A stretch of 64,000 bases of DNA from Saccharopolyspora rhizosphaerae (GCF_003931915.1 NZ_RSAA01000008.1:203421-267420), one strand, 5' to 3'; positions 9,155 to 17,536 are shown, numbered from the stretch's first letter. Made by a program: numbers and translations. The notes: generated from the letters alone by a model not told the origin.

Positions 9155-9274
9155 CGGGATCCTCCAGGAAAAATCGGGGTCCGCCGATGCGGTTTGCATC
9201 GGAAACCGCAGCTTACCGGTAGTGACTTCACCCCGAGGTTAATAGGCGGCGTGACCATTGCGACATCCCTGCGA

Positions 9275-10666
9275 TCAGGCGTTCGAAGCCTTCCGGCGCA
9301 CGAAGAGCAAGTAGATCGACAGGATCGCGGCGAGGCTGATGAGGCTCAGCACGAGCTGCGACCGGACATCCGCGACGAAAGCCATGGTGACGATCACGGT
9401 TCCGATGAGCGCCACCGTGATCCACGTCAGGTAGGGGAAGAACCACATCTTCAGCTTCAACGACTCCGGCGCCTCGACCTCCAGCCGACGCCGCATCCGC
9501 AGCTGGGACAGCGCGATCATGCCGTAGATGATGAGCGCCACGGCGCCCGCGCTGTTGATGATGAAGTAGAAGATGGTGTCAGGAGCGACGTAACTCGCCG
9601 CAACAGCGACGTAACCGACCAGTGTGGACAGCAGGATCGCCTTCCACGGAACGCCACGGCCGTTGAGGTCGCGCACCCAGGCGGGCGCGAACGACCGCCG
9701 CTGCAGCGCGAACAGCATCCGGGAGGCGGTGTAGAGCCCGGAGTTGAGCACCGAGATCACCGCGGTGAACACCACGACGTCGACCACGACTTCGGCCGCG
9801 GGAAGCCCGAACCGGGTGAACGCCGCCGCGTACGGGCTGCCTTCGGTCGGGATCTGGTCCCACGGGGTGATCATCACCAGCAGCGCCACCGAGCCCACGT
9901 AGAACAGCAGCACCCGCCACACGACCGCCTTGGTCGCCTTGGCCACCGCGCGTTCGGGCTCATCGGACTCGGCGGAGACGATGGTGACGATCTCGGTCCC
10001 GAAGTACGAGAAGATCACGATCACCACGCCGTGCAGCACGGAGAAGCCGCCGTGGGCGAAGAACCCGTCCTTGCCGATGTTGCCGACCGACATCTCGGCG
10101 CCCGGCCAGAGCCCCAGGGCGAACACGGTCCCGCACAGCAGGAAGATCACGATCGTGATGACCTTGATGGAGGCCAGCCAGAACTCGGTCTCGCCGAACG
10201 AGCGCACCGACACCAGGTTCGTCCCGGTCAGCACCAGCATGAGGGCGAGCGAGATCACCCACTGGGGCACCACCGGGATCAACGGGTTGATCAGCTCCGC
10301 CCCGGCGACCGCCTCGAAGGCGACCACGCCGACCCAGTAGTACCAGTACAGCCAGCCGAGGGTGAAGCCCGCCCAGTCCCCCAGCGAGGTCCGCGCGTAC
10401 TCCATGAAGGAGCCCAACGTCGGTGCCGCCGTGGCCATCTCGCCGAGCATCCGCATGACGAGCACGACGATCAGCCCGCCGATCGCGTAGGACACCACAG
10501 CCGCGGGCCCGACGGTCGAGATCACCGCCCCGCTCCCGATGAACAGGCTCGCCCCGATGATCCCGCCGAGCGCGATCATCTGCAGGTGCCGGTTCTTCAG
10601 ACTCCGGCGCAGCCCCGCTTCGCCCCGAACCACCTCATCGACCACAACGGCCTCCGCGTACCCCAC
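9275..10666 (-). CDS. Amino acid permease (APC superfamily, AAT family)
   Basis: A 463-aa protein with about 12 membrane helices. The N-terminal signature LRRSLKNRHLQMIALGGIIG and the unwound TM1 segment GGIIGASLFIGSG are those of the AAT family (GabP, AnsP, LysP, AroP relatives). TM6 region FSYFGTEIVTIVSAESDEPERA fits the same group. It should be a proton-coupled amino acid importer; the substrate is not readable. Start is taken as GTG 10666 at the beginning of the frame. No operon partner is seen. Confidence 0.88.
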   Translation of the reverse strand: MGYAEAVVVDEVVRGEAGLRRSLKNRHLQMIALGGIIGASLFIGSGAVISTVGPAAVVSYAIGGLIVVLVMRMLGEMATAAPTLGSFMEYARTSLGDWAGFTLGWLYWYYWVGVVAFEAVAGAELINPLIPVVPQWVISLALMLVLTGTNLVSVRSFGETEFWLASIKVITIVIFLLCGTVFALGLWPGAEMSVGNIGKDGFFAHGGFSVLHGVVIVIFSYFGTEIVTIVSAESDEPERAVAKATKAVVWRVLLFYVGSVALLVMITPWDQIPTEGSPYAAAFTRFGLPAAEVVVDVVVFTAVISVLNSGLYTASRMLFALQRRSFAPAWVRDLNGRGVPWKAILLSTLVGYVAVAASYVAPDTIFYFIINSAGAVALIIYGMIALSQLRMRRRLEVEAPESLKLKMWFFPYLTWITVALIGTVIVTMAFVADVRSQLVLSLISLAAILSIYLLFVRRKASNA

Positions 10667-10831
10667 ACGTGATGAACGACCTCGCGAACCTAAACCCCCG
10701 TGATCACGCAGACCAGCCCCTCGAGGTGAACAACCTCGTCACACGGGAAAACGCCGCTGACCAGGGACGACACCCGCACCACCCTCCCGACCCCCGCTGA
10801 TCAGCCGTGTCGTATGCTGACGACAAGACCA

Positions 10832-10907
10832 GCCCCCGTAGCCCAACGGCAGAGGCAGCGGACTCAAAATCCGTCCAGTGTGCGTTCGAATCGCACCGGG
10901 GGCACCA
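10832..10907 (+). tRNA. tRNA-Leu (anticodon CAA), attachment site of the element
   Basis: It folds as a cloverleaf. Acceptor GCCCCCG (10832-10838) pairs with CGGGGGC (10897-10903), followed by A and encoded CCA. The anticodon stem is GCGGA/TCCGT with loop CTCAAAA, so the anticodon is CAA at 10865-10867. The T stem is GTGCG/CGCAC with loop TTCGAAT. The variable region is only about five bases (10875-10879), unlike the long arm of ordinary leucine tRNAs. The integrase gene starts just downstream, so the element sits in its 3' end and leaves this copy intact. Confidence 0.93.
10861..10905. repeat. Left attachment repeat (within tRNA-Leu)
   Basis: A 45-bp sequence identical to 36181-36225. After one mismatch (10906), a further 22 bases are also identical (10907-10928). 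It covers the anticodon loop to the 3' end of the tRNA, the usual crossover region of tRNA-targeting tyrosine integrases. Confidence 0.9.
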
Positions 10908-10956
10908 GCCTTCACCAGGCAAAACAACCGAATATGTGGATCATGGAAATGATCCT

Positions 10957-10975
10957 GGGTGCGGCCTTGGGTGCG
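10957..10975. promoter_or_regulatory. Paired GGGTGCG repeats, candidate integrase arm sites (left)
   Basis: GGGTGCG occurs at 10957-10963 and 10969-10975, 12 bases apart, between the att repeat and the int start. The same motif with the same 12-base spacing lies near the other end of the element. Arm-type binding by integrase is an inference. Confidence 0.5.
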
Positions 10976-10990
10976 AGTACACTCAAGGCC

Positions 10991-12241
10991 ATGAGTCGTT
11001 CACACCCCGATGAACGTCAGCGCGGCCGCATCGAGGAGCGCAGCAAGACGCTCCGGGTAGTCGTCTTCGCCGGCAACGACCCCGTGACCGGTCGCCGCAC
11101 CTACCTCCGCGAGACGATCAACGGCACGGACAAGGCCGCCTACAAGCGCGCCGAGAAGGCGCTCACCAAGCTGCTGGCACAGGTCGACAGCCAGCGTTCC
11201 ACCCCGTCGACGGTGAGCCTGTCCTTCGCCCTGGACGAGTGGATGCGCACCAGCGAGATCGAGGACAGCACCCGGCACACCTACAGCGGCTACATCGACC
11301 GCTCGATCAAGCCCGCTCTCGGCGAGACTGCGGTGAACAAGATTTCCGCGAGGATGCTCGAGGGCTTCTACACCGAGCTTCGACGCTGCCGCGCTCGCTG
11401 CGACGGCAAGCCCTACATCGAGAAGCACAAGAAGCCAGGCGAGCACGACTGCGTCGCCGAGGAATGCCGTCCACACGCGTGCAAGCCGATGGCTACCTCA
11501 ACAGTCCGCCAAATCCACGCAATCATCAGCGGCACCCTCGACGCCGCAGAACGCTGGGACTGGATCAGCTCCAACCCAGCCCGCGTCGCACGGAAACCGC
11601 GCCAGAAACGCCCAGAACCCGACCCGCCGACTCCCGCCGAGGCAGCGCGGCTGTCCGAGGAAGCGTTCCGGATGGACGAGGACTGGGGCACGCTCGTCTG
11701 GCTCGCCATGACCACCGGCATGCGCCGCGGAGAACTCGTCGGTCTGCGCTTCTCCCGCGTCGACCTCGATGAGGAAGTCATCGACCTTCGCCGTAACTGG
11801 GTCCGCGGCAAGGAGAAGGACACCAAGACCCACCAGAACCGCCGCATCGCCCTCGACTCGGAAACGGTCACCCTGCTCCGCGAACACCGCGACCGCGTCG
11901 CCGACCGAGTCCGAGACCTAGGCGGCAAGTTCAACGACGACCTCTACGTTTTCGCCGGCACCCAACACCCCGACCACACCCAGCCCTACTCCCCCAACGC
12001 CATAACCCAGCGCTACAAGGACATGGCCGACCGGCTGGGCATCAAAACCCACCTCCACGCCCTACGCCACTACTCCGCCACCGAACTCCTCACCGCAGGC
12101 ATCGACCTCCCCACAGTCTCCGGCCGTCTCGGACATGGCGGCGGAGGCGCCACCACGCTCCGCGTCTACGCGGCCTGGGTCGCAGCCTCGGATCGCAAAG
12201 CAGCGGAGATCTTGGGGAGTCGCATGCCGAGGCGAAGATGA
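10991..12241 (+). CDS. int: Tyrosine site-specific integrase
   Basis: A 416-aa recombinase. The N-terminal AP2-like and SAM-like core-binding regions (about 10-210) include LSFALDEWMRTSEIEDSTRH and a Cys/His-rich insert (CRARCDG...EHDC...ECRPHAC) common in actinomycete integrases. The catalytic domain shows Arg in TTGMRRGELVGLRFSRVDL, then HALRHYSATELLTAGID (HxxR), then GRLGHGGGGATTLRVYAAWV with the His and nucleophile Tyr. ATG 10991 is preferred; an upstream in-frame ATG at 10934 falls near the att region. It catalyses integration into, and with Xis excision from, the adjacent tRNA-Leu. Confidence 0.93.
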   Translation: MSRSHPDERQRGRIEERSKTLRVVVFAGNDPVTGRRTYLRETINGTDKAAYKRAEKALTKLLAQVDSQRSTPSTVSLSFALDEWMRTSEIEDSTRHTYSGYIDRSIKPALGETAVNKISARMLEGFYTELRRCRARCDGKPYIEKHKKPGEHDCVAEECRPHACKPMATSTVRQIHAIISGTLDAAERWDWISSNPARVARKPRQKRPEPDPPTPAEAARLSEEAFRMDEDWGTLVWLAMTTGMRRGELVGLRFSRVDLDEEVIDLRRNWVRGKEKDTKTHQNRRIALDSETVTLLREHRDRVADRVRDLGGKFNDDLYVFAGTQHPDHTQPYSPNAITQRYKDMADRLGIKTHLHALRHYSATELLTAGIDLPTVSGRLGHGGGGATTLRVYAAWVAASDRKAAEILGSRMPRRR

Positions 12242-12283
12242 TGAGCCACTCCCAAAAGATCCACCGCCCCCTCTAACCGTTGT

Positions 12284-12934
12284 CTAGTTTGCTGCTGCAC
12301 GCCCAATCACGATTAACGCTCCTACCCATGAAGAGAATCTACTAACACCTCCCGGGAGGCGAGCCCGTAAGCTCCTCTGAGTATCTCCCGTATCCGCCCA
12401 AAACTGCCCCACCTCCCGTAGGTTATTGTGATTTTTATGCGCTATAAAATTTCGGACAGTCTGCAGTTCAGGTATAGGATTGGCGATATCAATCCCATTC
12501 TCCGAACGTATGGAAGAAATCGTGACGGCGCCAACCACAGCCGGACTATTTCCAAGCTGTAGCACCCTGCAAAGATCGGGGACTGCGTCAATCGAATACC
12601 ATGGAGGCTCACCCTTTACAACGTTTGCGCGAATATTCTTCTTCTTTTTCTCGAGTTGAATCTGCAAGAGCGAGTCAGATTCGCTGCGCGACTGCATTGG
12701 CCGGTAAACCCGTCCAGACAATCCTTCGCATGGCCCTTTGGCGGACGACAACAAGAGAGAACGCATGAAGCGGTTCCACGCGTCCCACACTGAAATAACG
12801 CACCCGTCTTCAACGGCGCCGTATCGGATGGAGAAGCCGCTTACACAATCATGCCCATCAGCCTCTTCGAATACTTTCTCTATCTCGCGAAGTTCGCGTT
12901 CAAACTCATCGACCACTTCTCGCAAGGAACTCAC
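12284..12934 (-). CDS. HEPN-like (MAE_28990-type) putative ribonuclease, partner of DUF262
   Basis: A 216-aa protein that ends close to the integrase stop (convergent). Near residue 165 it has RNFIAHKNH, fitting the RxxxxH motif of HEPN ribonucleases. The N-terminal helix VVDEFERELREIEKVFEE and overall length resemble HEPN proteins found beside DUF262 genes. The GTG start lies 9 bases after the stop of the DUF262 gene, with AAGGTGAT upstream, so the two are translated from one transcript. Base composition is distinctly lower in GC than the element backbone. Role as a toxin or abortive-infection nuclease is inferred. Confidence 0.6.
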   Translation of the reverse strand: MSSLREVVDEFERELREIEKVFEEADGHDCVSGFSIRYGAVEDGCVISVWDAWNRFMRSLLLSSAKGPCEGLSGRVYRPMQSRSESDSLLQIQLEKKKKNIRANVVKGEPPWYSIDAVPDLCRVLQLGNSPAVVGAVTISSIRSENGIDIANPIPELQTVRNFIAHKNHNNLREVGQFWADTGDTQRSLRARLPGGVSRFSSWVGALIVIGRAAAN

Positions 12935-12943
12935 AAGTACACA

Positions 12944-14005
12944 TCACCTTGCACTCAACGCCTGATAGAAGTACTCAAATCGAACTTGCCTGCTTTTCAT
13001 GCGTTGCGTAGATGATCGCGCAGCCTCAACAAAGTGGATATAGGGATTATTCCCGTCCTCGTCCTCTGAGTTTCCTTGGAGCGCTGCGTTCAGTTTCGAG
13101 ATTTGGTCAACAGTCGCCATTTCGTCTAGCGGAGCATTCGGAACTGGCGGAAAGTCGCTCGAATCTATCCGCCCTGGCGCCACGTCGCCGCGCATATACG
13201 CCAACGTCGCCAGAAGGATAAGGAAATGGGGTCGCTGGACAATTCGTTCCGATTTGAATTGCCCAAGAAGATCGACCACCTCGCTGATATAGCCTTCAAC
13301 CTTCTTCTGGTCAGGCAGTTCAGATGCGGTAGCCGATTTCATCCGCTCGTAGAATTTCGTGATTCGAGACTCTCCTCCGTCACCGATCCCATCAACAAAG
13401 AATATGTAAATTTCAGCAATGAGGGAGTGGTCGTTCATCCGCACACGATCCCGCTGAGAAACCGGATTCAGAGACCAAAGCGACTTAGCGTTGGATACTG
13501 TGGATTTAACGAGGCCAGCGAACTCGGTATCAAATCGAGCATTCCTCAACTCAGGCTCATTGACGGGGACAGTGTAAGAATTGATTCGGGCGAATACTTC
13601 CAGTACGTCATCGTCTGATGCATTCATTAGCTGCTCCGAAGTCAACCTATAGCTAAGGAAGCGGTCCTGCAGCTCCTCACTCAAATCGGCATAGCGACAA
13701 CCAGCGAATTCACCAGCCTTTCCCCCAAGGGGGAATTTCCCATTTGCGAAATCAATAATTGTCCGCAGTCGCTGTTGGCCGTCGACCACATCCCGTATAG
13801 TTCGCTTTAGTTCCCTGTCGATTCGTGTCCGCATAAGAATCTTCGGTATGGGATAACCGCGCAAAATCGAATCGATAAGATATGTACGCGCAGCCGAAAC
13901 CCACACTGAGCCGCGCTGAAACTTCGGGTTCAGCTCAAGCTCTTTGTCATGCGCCCACTTAAGAAAGTCAGCGATAGGGTAGTGCTCCGGGTTGCTACCT
14001 TCCAC
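12944..14005 (-). CDS. DUF262 (ParB-like nuclease superfamily) protein
   Basis: About 353 aa. The DUF262 hallmarks are present: NPKFQRGSVWV near the N-terminus, the invariant DVVDGQQRLRTI about 50 residues later, then VFARINSYTVPVNEPELRNA. DUF262 occurs in GmrSD, BrxU and many defence or toxin systems, where DGQQR-type residues bind nucleotide or catalyse. GTG 14005 is chosen for GGAGG just upstream; a TTG at 14035 would give ten more residues. It is upstream of, and probably co-transcribed with, the HEPN gene. The AT-rich sequence suggests separate acquisition. Confidence 0.8.
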   Translation of the reverse strand: MEGSNPEHYPIADFLKWAHDKELELNPKFQRGSVWVSAARTYLIDSILRGYPIPKILMRTRIDRELKRTIRDVVDGQQRLRTIIDFANGKFPLGGKAGEFAGCRYADLSEELQDRFLSYRLTSEQLMNASDDDVLEVFARINSYTVPVNEPELRNARFDTEFAGLVKSTVSNAKSLWSLNPVSQRDRVRMNDHSLIAEIYIFFVDGIGDGGESRITKFYERMKSATASELPDQKKVEGYISEVVDLLGQFKSERIVQRPHFLILLATLAYMRGDVAPGRIDSSDFPPVPNAPLDEMATVDQISKLNAALQGNSEDEDGNNPYIHFVEAARSSTQRMKSRQVRFEYFYQALSAR

Positions 14006-14137
14006 ATTTCCTCCAAAACCTTCACTTTTGATCAATCATACCTCGACACACGCCGACGTAGTCATCTTTCAGTAAGAGTGCTACGCGACCTCCAAAGCGC
14101 CCTCGGCATTAGAGTCCATTGCTCACGAGCTTCTCGC

Positions 14138-14168
14138 TTGCAAGAGTCCAGCTCTCGCCCCGTAGGCT
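14138..14168 (+). promoter_or_regulatory. Candidate promoter of the NUDIX gene (leaderless)
   Basis: TTGCAA (14138-14143) and TAGGCT (14163-14168) are 19 bases apart, and the GTG start follows six bases after the second box. No Shine-Dalgarno site is visible, so a leaderless message is likely. Confidence 0.4.
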
Positions 14169-14174
14169 GCGCGT

Positions 14175-14762
14175 GTGAGCACTGAGCGCGGAGCTTGGAA
14201 GACGTACGGGGAACGGCTGGTCTACGACAACCGGTGGGTTCGGTTGGGGTTGGCTGACGTGGAGGCGCCGAACGGTGAGCGGTGGGAGTACCACGTCGTT
14301 CACCTGGCTCGGATCGCGATCGCTCTGATCGTGGACGAGCAGGACCGGGCGCTGATGCTGTGGCGCTACCGGTTCCCGACCCAGCAGTGGGGTTACGAAC
14401 TGCTTGGTGGCTTGGTCGACGACGGTGACGACTCAGCTGGAACCGCCGCTCGCGAAGCCGCTGAGGAGAGCGGTTGGGAGCCGGTCGGCGAGGGTCAGCA
14501 CCTGGTGACCTTCGAGCCTCTGCCTGGACAGGTCACCGCCCCGGTGGACGTCTACTTGTGGCGTGGGGCGAAGCACATCGGTGATCCGACCGACACCGAG
14601 GAAGTCGGCCAGGTCGAGTGGGTTCCGCTATCTCGGGTTACCGAACTGGCGCAGCGGCAGGAGCTGCTCGGTTCGGGAACCCTGGTGGCGCTGCTGTACT
14701 TCCTCGCTTCACGCAACATCCTCGGTGGAACCGGGCAAGATCAGCCCGCCGAGCCGGCGTAG
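14175..14762 (+). CDS. NUDIX hydrolase
   Basis: A 195-aa protein of the ADP-ribose pyrophosphatase-like branch. The Nudix box is GGLVDDGDDSAGTAAREAAE followed by ESGW. It keeps REAAEES, but the first catalytic-box glutamate (Gx5E) is aspartate. A preceding strand YHVVHLARIAIALIVDEQDR and a later LPGQVTAPVDVYLWRG fit this branch. Related nud genes are carried by several AICEs. The last 54 bases overlap the convergent HTH-TPR gene. A fragment of a second copy is found at 36791. Confidence 0.88.
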   Translation: MSTERGAWKTYGERLVYDNRWVRLGLADVEAPNGERWEYHVVHLARIAIALIVDEQDRALMLWRYRFPTQQWGYELLGGLVDDGDDSAGTAAREAAEESGWEPVGEGQHLVTFEPLPGQVTAPVDVYLWRGAKHIGDPTDTEEVGQVEWVPLSRVTELAQRQELLGSGTLVALLYFLASRNILGGTGQDQPAEPA

Positions 14763-15842
14763 GTGTCGGTCTGACTTGATCTGAGAAGCCAGCCGCCGCG
14801 CTTGCCTGGAGTGGTCAAGCGCGGCGTCGCGGTCTCCGGCGGCAGCGAACGCCAGAGCCAGGTCGACGAGAAGCCCTGTGCGCGCCCGCACGAACTGCGC
14901 AGGTACGCACGGTAGCGCTTCGACGAGCTGGTCGATCGCCTCTGGCTCGCCTAGCTTGCTCAGGGCGTTGCCGCGCCAGCGGTCGAGGTGCGAGCCACCC
15001 AGGAAAAGGAACGGCAGCGCGGCGTCGACCGGCTCGGATGGCAACAACGCATCTGCCACGTCGAACGCCCGCAATGCACCGTCGCGGTCGCCAACGGCGG
15101 CCAGTCCCTCTCCGTGAGCCGCGGACAGCCATGCTCGCAGCAGCGGCGGTGCCGACCCCTCCGCGACCTCACAGGCGTACGCGAGCTGCTCGACGGCCGA
15201 GGCGGTCTCGCCGACGTCGATCAAGACGAACGCCTGCTCCGCCGCGGCGTGTGCCAGCAAGGCCGGAGCCATGGCCTCGCGGGCCGCTGATTTCGCGCGT
15301 TCGTAGTGCTCCCACGCCTGCCCGAGAGCGTTCCGGTCCAGCGCTTCCCAGCCCGCCAATGTGGACGCCTCGGTGAGCGCACCGGCGAGCCTTTCCCGTT
15401 GGCTGCCAATGGTGTTGTAGCTGAGCAGGTCTTCGACCTGCTTGATGGTGCTGCGGAGCTGGTCGAGCAGTGTGATCCCGCCGAAGCGGCGGTCGACGTG
15501 TCTCGCATCGTTGATCTGCCGCAGGAAGACCTCGACCGTGTCCGCGTCCACGGTCTTCGCCATCGCCAGCCTCGACCGCAGCTCCGCGGCGTCGCTGTCC
15601 TCGGCCTCCGGAGGAAAGCCGAGTTCTTCGTTGGTGCGGCCGTAGATGTCGCGGAACAGCCGCTGATAGGTCTCGCTAACGGCTTCGTGCCCGTTCTCCC
15701 AGCGGGAGAGCTTCGTCTTCAGGCTCGCCGCCGTCATCACCGGGACGCCGAGGGTGTCGGCGCGTTTGAGAAGCATGCGAATGACAGCCTCGGCCGAGTA
15801 ACCGAGCTGCTTGCGGACCGCCTGAAGTCGCTTCTCCTCCAT
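14709..15842 (-). CDS. HTH regulator with TPR-like C-terminal repeats (paralogue 1)
   Basis: About 377 aa. The N-terminal part (about 1-70) is an XRE-like HTH with LGYSAEAVIRMLLKRAD and SLKTKLSRWENGHEAVS. The rest is helical-repeat sequence with TPR-like units (AGWEALDRNALGQAWEHYER, LLRAWLSAAHGEGLAAVGDR). Its layout and many segments match the protein at 24968-26119, so the element carries two paralogues. ATG 15842 is preceded by GGTGGGGG. Such proteins may sense a small peptide or ligand through the TPR domain; that is inferred from the architecture. Confidence 0.75.
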   Translation of the reverse strand: MEEKRLQAVRKQLGYSAEAVIRMLLKRADTLGVPVMTAASLKTKLSRWENGHEAVSETYQRLFRDIYGRTNEELGFPPEAEDSDAAELRSRLAMAKTVDADTVEVFLRQINDARHVDRRFGGITLLDQLRSTIKQVEDLLSYNTIGSQRERLAGALTEASTLAGWEALDRNALGQAWEHYERAKSAAREAMAPALLAHAAAEQAFVLIDVGETASAVEQLAYACEVAEGSAPPLLRAWLSAAHGEGLAAVGDRDGALRAFDVADALLPSEPVDAALPFLFLGGSHLDRWRGNALSKLGEPEAIDQLVEALPCVPAQFVRARTGLLVDLALAFAAAGDRDAALDHSRQARRLASQIKSDRHLRRLGGLILPGSTEDVA

Positions 15843-16019
15843 CACCGCCCCCACCTTGAATAACGGTCCTGACCTGCGAAGTTAATTGCGGTTAATGGAT
15901 TCGCGGTTAACCCGCGCCATCTGCAAAAACTTCCGCGGATGCCGTTTCTTGGTGGCATGCGCAGCACGAACGCAACCACCAGCCCGCCACTGCGGCGGGC
16001 CGTCGAGGACCAGAGCCGG
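15843..16019. promoter_or_regulatory. Intergenic with GGTTAA repeats
   Basis: Within 15879-15915 the motif GCGGTTAA occurs twice (TTGCGGTTAATGG and TTCGCGGTTAACCC), near a related AAGTTAATT. It is upstream of the HTH-TPR gene and may be its promoter or operator. No gene is seen. Confidence 0.35.
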
Positions 16020-16403
16020 CTACCCCGCCCGCTCGCCGTCACTTCCGGTTCCAGCGCGCAGTCGAGCGTTCATCTCGTCGAGTTGGCGGGTGATCTGGCC
16101 AAGCTGGCGCTCGATGGCCGAGAGCCTGGAGGGCACGTCGTCCTCTTTGAACACCGGCTCGCCGGCCAGGGGCGGCTCACGCCCTCCCAGCACTGCCAAC
16201 AGATGTTCCGGGTGCCAGCCGAGCGCGAGCGACAGCGCTTCCAAAGTTCGCGCGCTGCGGCGTCGCTGCACCGTGTTGCGCTGCAACTCGCGCACCGTCG
16301 CCTGCGACACGTGCGAGCGCCGCGACAGCTCCCGCTGACGCATGCCCAGCTCGCTCGTGCGCTGATTGATCGCGCGCGCGACCGCAGCCCAGTCTTCCGT
16401 CAC
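16020..16403 (-). CDS. XRE-family HTH transcriptional regulator
   Basis: A 127-aa protein. The HTH (about residues 15-70) reads MRQRELSRRSHVSQATVRE and continues to ALGWHPEHLLAVLGG. The C-terminal tail is a predicted coiled coil (LSAIERQLGQITRQLDEMNA) suited to dimerisation. It is divergent from the excisionase gene across a 173-base control region with repeated ATTAGCGC boxes. It likely represses excision and transfer functions in the way of other AICE regulators; that role is inferred from position. Confidence 0.85.
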   Translation of the reverse strand: MTEDWAAVARAINQRTSELGMRQRELSRRSHVSQATVRELQRNTVQRRRSARTLEALSLALGWHPEHLLAVLGGREPPLAGEPVFKEDDVPSRLSAIERQLGQITRQLDEMNARLRAGTGSDGERAG

Positions 16404-16434
16404 GTGTTCCTCCGCGCTCCGCCTCAGCGCCGAG

Positions 16435-16513
16435 ATTAGCGCGCAGTAGCGAATCCGAAAGGCAGACCCGGCTCACGAATCGCCGGGCTTCGACCAATCT
16501 GCGCAATTAGCGC
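16435..16513. promoter_or_regulatory. Repeated ATTAGCGC boxes in divergent control region
   Basis: ATTAGCGC occurs at 16435-16442 and 16506-16513 in the same orientation, between the divergent XRE regulator and xis. They are candidate operators for the adjacent regulator. Confidence 0.4.
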
Positions 16514-16576
16514 TGAAATTGGCGTTTGAATGCGCCGAAACAATCTCTTTCCTCTTCAATCGAAGGGCATACCGCC

Positions 16577-16852
16577 ATGGAAACAAGCGCTGAAAACGCG
16601 CGGCCGACCTTCTACACGGTCCGTGAAGCCGCGCAGATCATGCGATGCAATCCCTCGACCCTCTACCGAGCCATCCGCGAAGGTGCGTTCCCCTCAGTTC
16701 GGGTCCGCACTCGCTACGTCGTCCCCGCCGCAGCGGTGGACAAGCTCGCCAACGAGGCCAGCACCTCGGGCGGCTGCGTTGACGTCGCCCAGATGGCCGC
16801 TGAGCACCGCACCGCTCAGGAGATCGCTCGGCTGACGGGTGGTGCGCGATGA
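16577..16852 (+). CDS. xis: Excisionase-like helix-turn-helix protein
   Basis: A 91-aa protein of the excisionase-type HTH_17 family. FYTVREAAQIMRCNPSTLYR is the winged HTH, followed by AIREGAFPSVRVRTRYVVPA, the typical recognition strand and wing. ATG 16577 is preferred, with GAAGGG about ten bases upstream. The stop overlaps the next start (ATGA at 16849), so translation is coupled with the WhiB gene. It probably directs Int toward excision. Confidence 0.85.
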   Translation: METSAENARPTFYTVREAAQIMRCNPSTLYRAIREGAFPSVRVRTRYVVPAAAVDKLANEASTSGGCVDVAQMAAEHRTAQEIARLTGGAR

Positions 16853-17232
16853 ACCACCTCGACATCGAACGACTCCAGCGAATCGCCGCACAGCTGGATC
16901 GCTTGCGGCACGTCCCCACCGATGTGCTCGCCGAGGTCGTCGTGCGCGACGGCAGGTGCATGCAAATCACAACAGACGAGGAACCGCCGGAATCTGCCAG
17001 CGCGGACCCGGATCGGCAGCTCGCGGCCGATCTGTGCACGGGCTGCACCGTCCAGGACGCATGCCTGGAGCTCGAATTCCGGTTGCACGGCGGACGAACG
17101 CTCGGCGTGTGGGGAGCAATGCCCGATCAGGACCGACGAGCGCTCTACCCGATCTGGTTGGCGCATCGACAGCACGGACCAACGAGCAACGAGGAGGTGA
17201 CCGGCGATGAGGGTGCAACTGACGCCCGTTGA
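16849..17232 (+). CDS. WhiB-family iron-sulfur regulator
   Basis: A 127-aa protein. Four cysteines in WhiB spacing: one in RDGRCM, then CTGCTVQDAC (CxxCx5C). The G[VI]WGG-like turn reads LGVWGA. The family binds a 4Fe-4S cluster and usually acts with sigma factors. The start overlaps xis by four bases, and the end overlaps the next small gene by 26 bases. Homologues are common on AICEs, where they may link transfer to redox or nutritional state; that link is inferred. Confidence 0.88.
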   Translation: MNHLDIERLQRIAAQLDRLRHVPTDVLAEVVVRDGRCMQITTDEEPPESASADPDRQLAADLCTGCTVQDACLELEFRLHGGRTLGVWGAMPDQDRRALYPIWLAHRQHGPTSNEEVTGDEGATDAR

Positions 17233-17536
17233 AGTGCTGATCGGCCTGGGCATCGTCGTCGCCTTGTTCGCCGTGTGGCGCGCGAGTGCGCGTGCTGCGC
17301 ACCGGGCTTCCGAGGCGACGCGGGCTGGAGCCCGACTCATGTCGCTCACCGGGCGGGTGCTCCTGACGGCGGCGACCATCGTCGGGGTTCAGTGGATCGT
17401 AATAGTCAATCCCGGCAACACGGTGCTGCTGCTCGCGGTGCTCGCGGTGCCGGCGCTGCTCGCGTCGTACACGCTCACTCGAGCTCTGACCGTGACCACG
17501 CTCGACACTCCGCAGCGAAGGAGTCGGCGGCGATGA
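17207..17536 (+). CDS. Small membrane protein of the transfer region
   Basis: A 109-aa protein with an N-terminal helix VEVLIGLGIVVALFAVWRAS and two more hydrophobic segments (VLLTAATIVGVQWIVIV and TVLLLAVLAVPALLASYTL). It ends in a basic tail QRRSRRR. The start overlaps whiB and the stop overlaps the next start (ATGA). No family is recognised. Its place between regulators and traB suggests a Spd-like role in plasmid spread, which is inferred from position. Confidence 0.7.
   Translation: MRVQLTPVEVLIGLGIVVALFAVWRASARAAHRASEATRAGARLMSLTGRVLLTAATIVGVQWIVIVNPGNTVLLLAVLAVPALLASYTLTRALTVTTLDTPQRRSRRR

Noticed and set aside
8648..10672. 674-codon plus-strand frame across the response regulator and permease
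   Set aside because: His/Asp/Arg-rich shadow spanning two real minus-strand genes.
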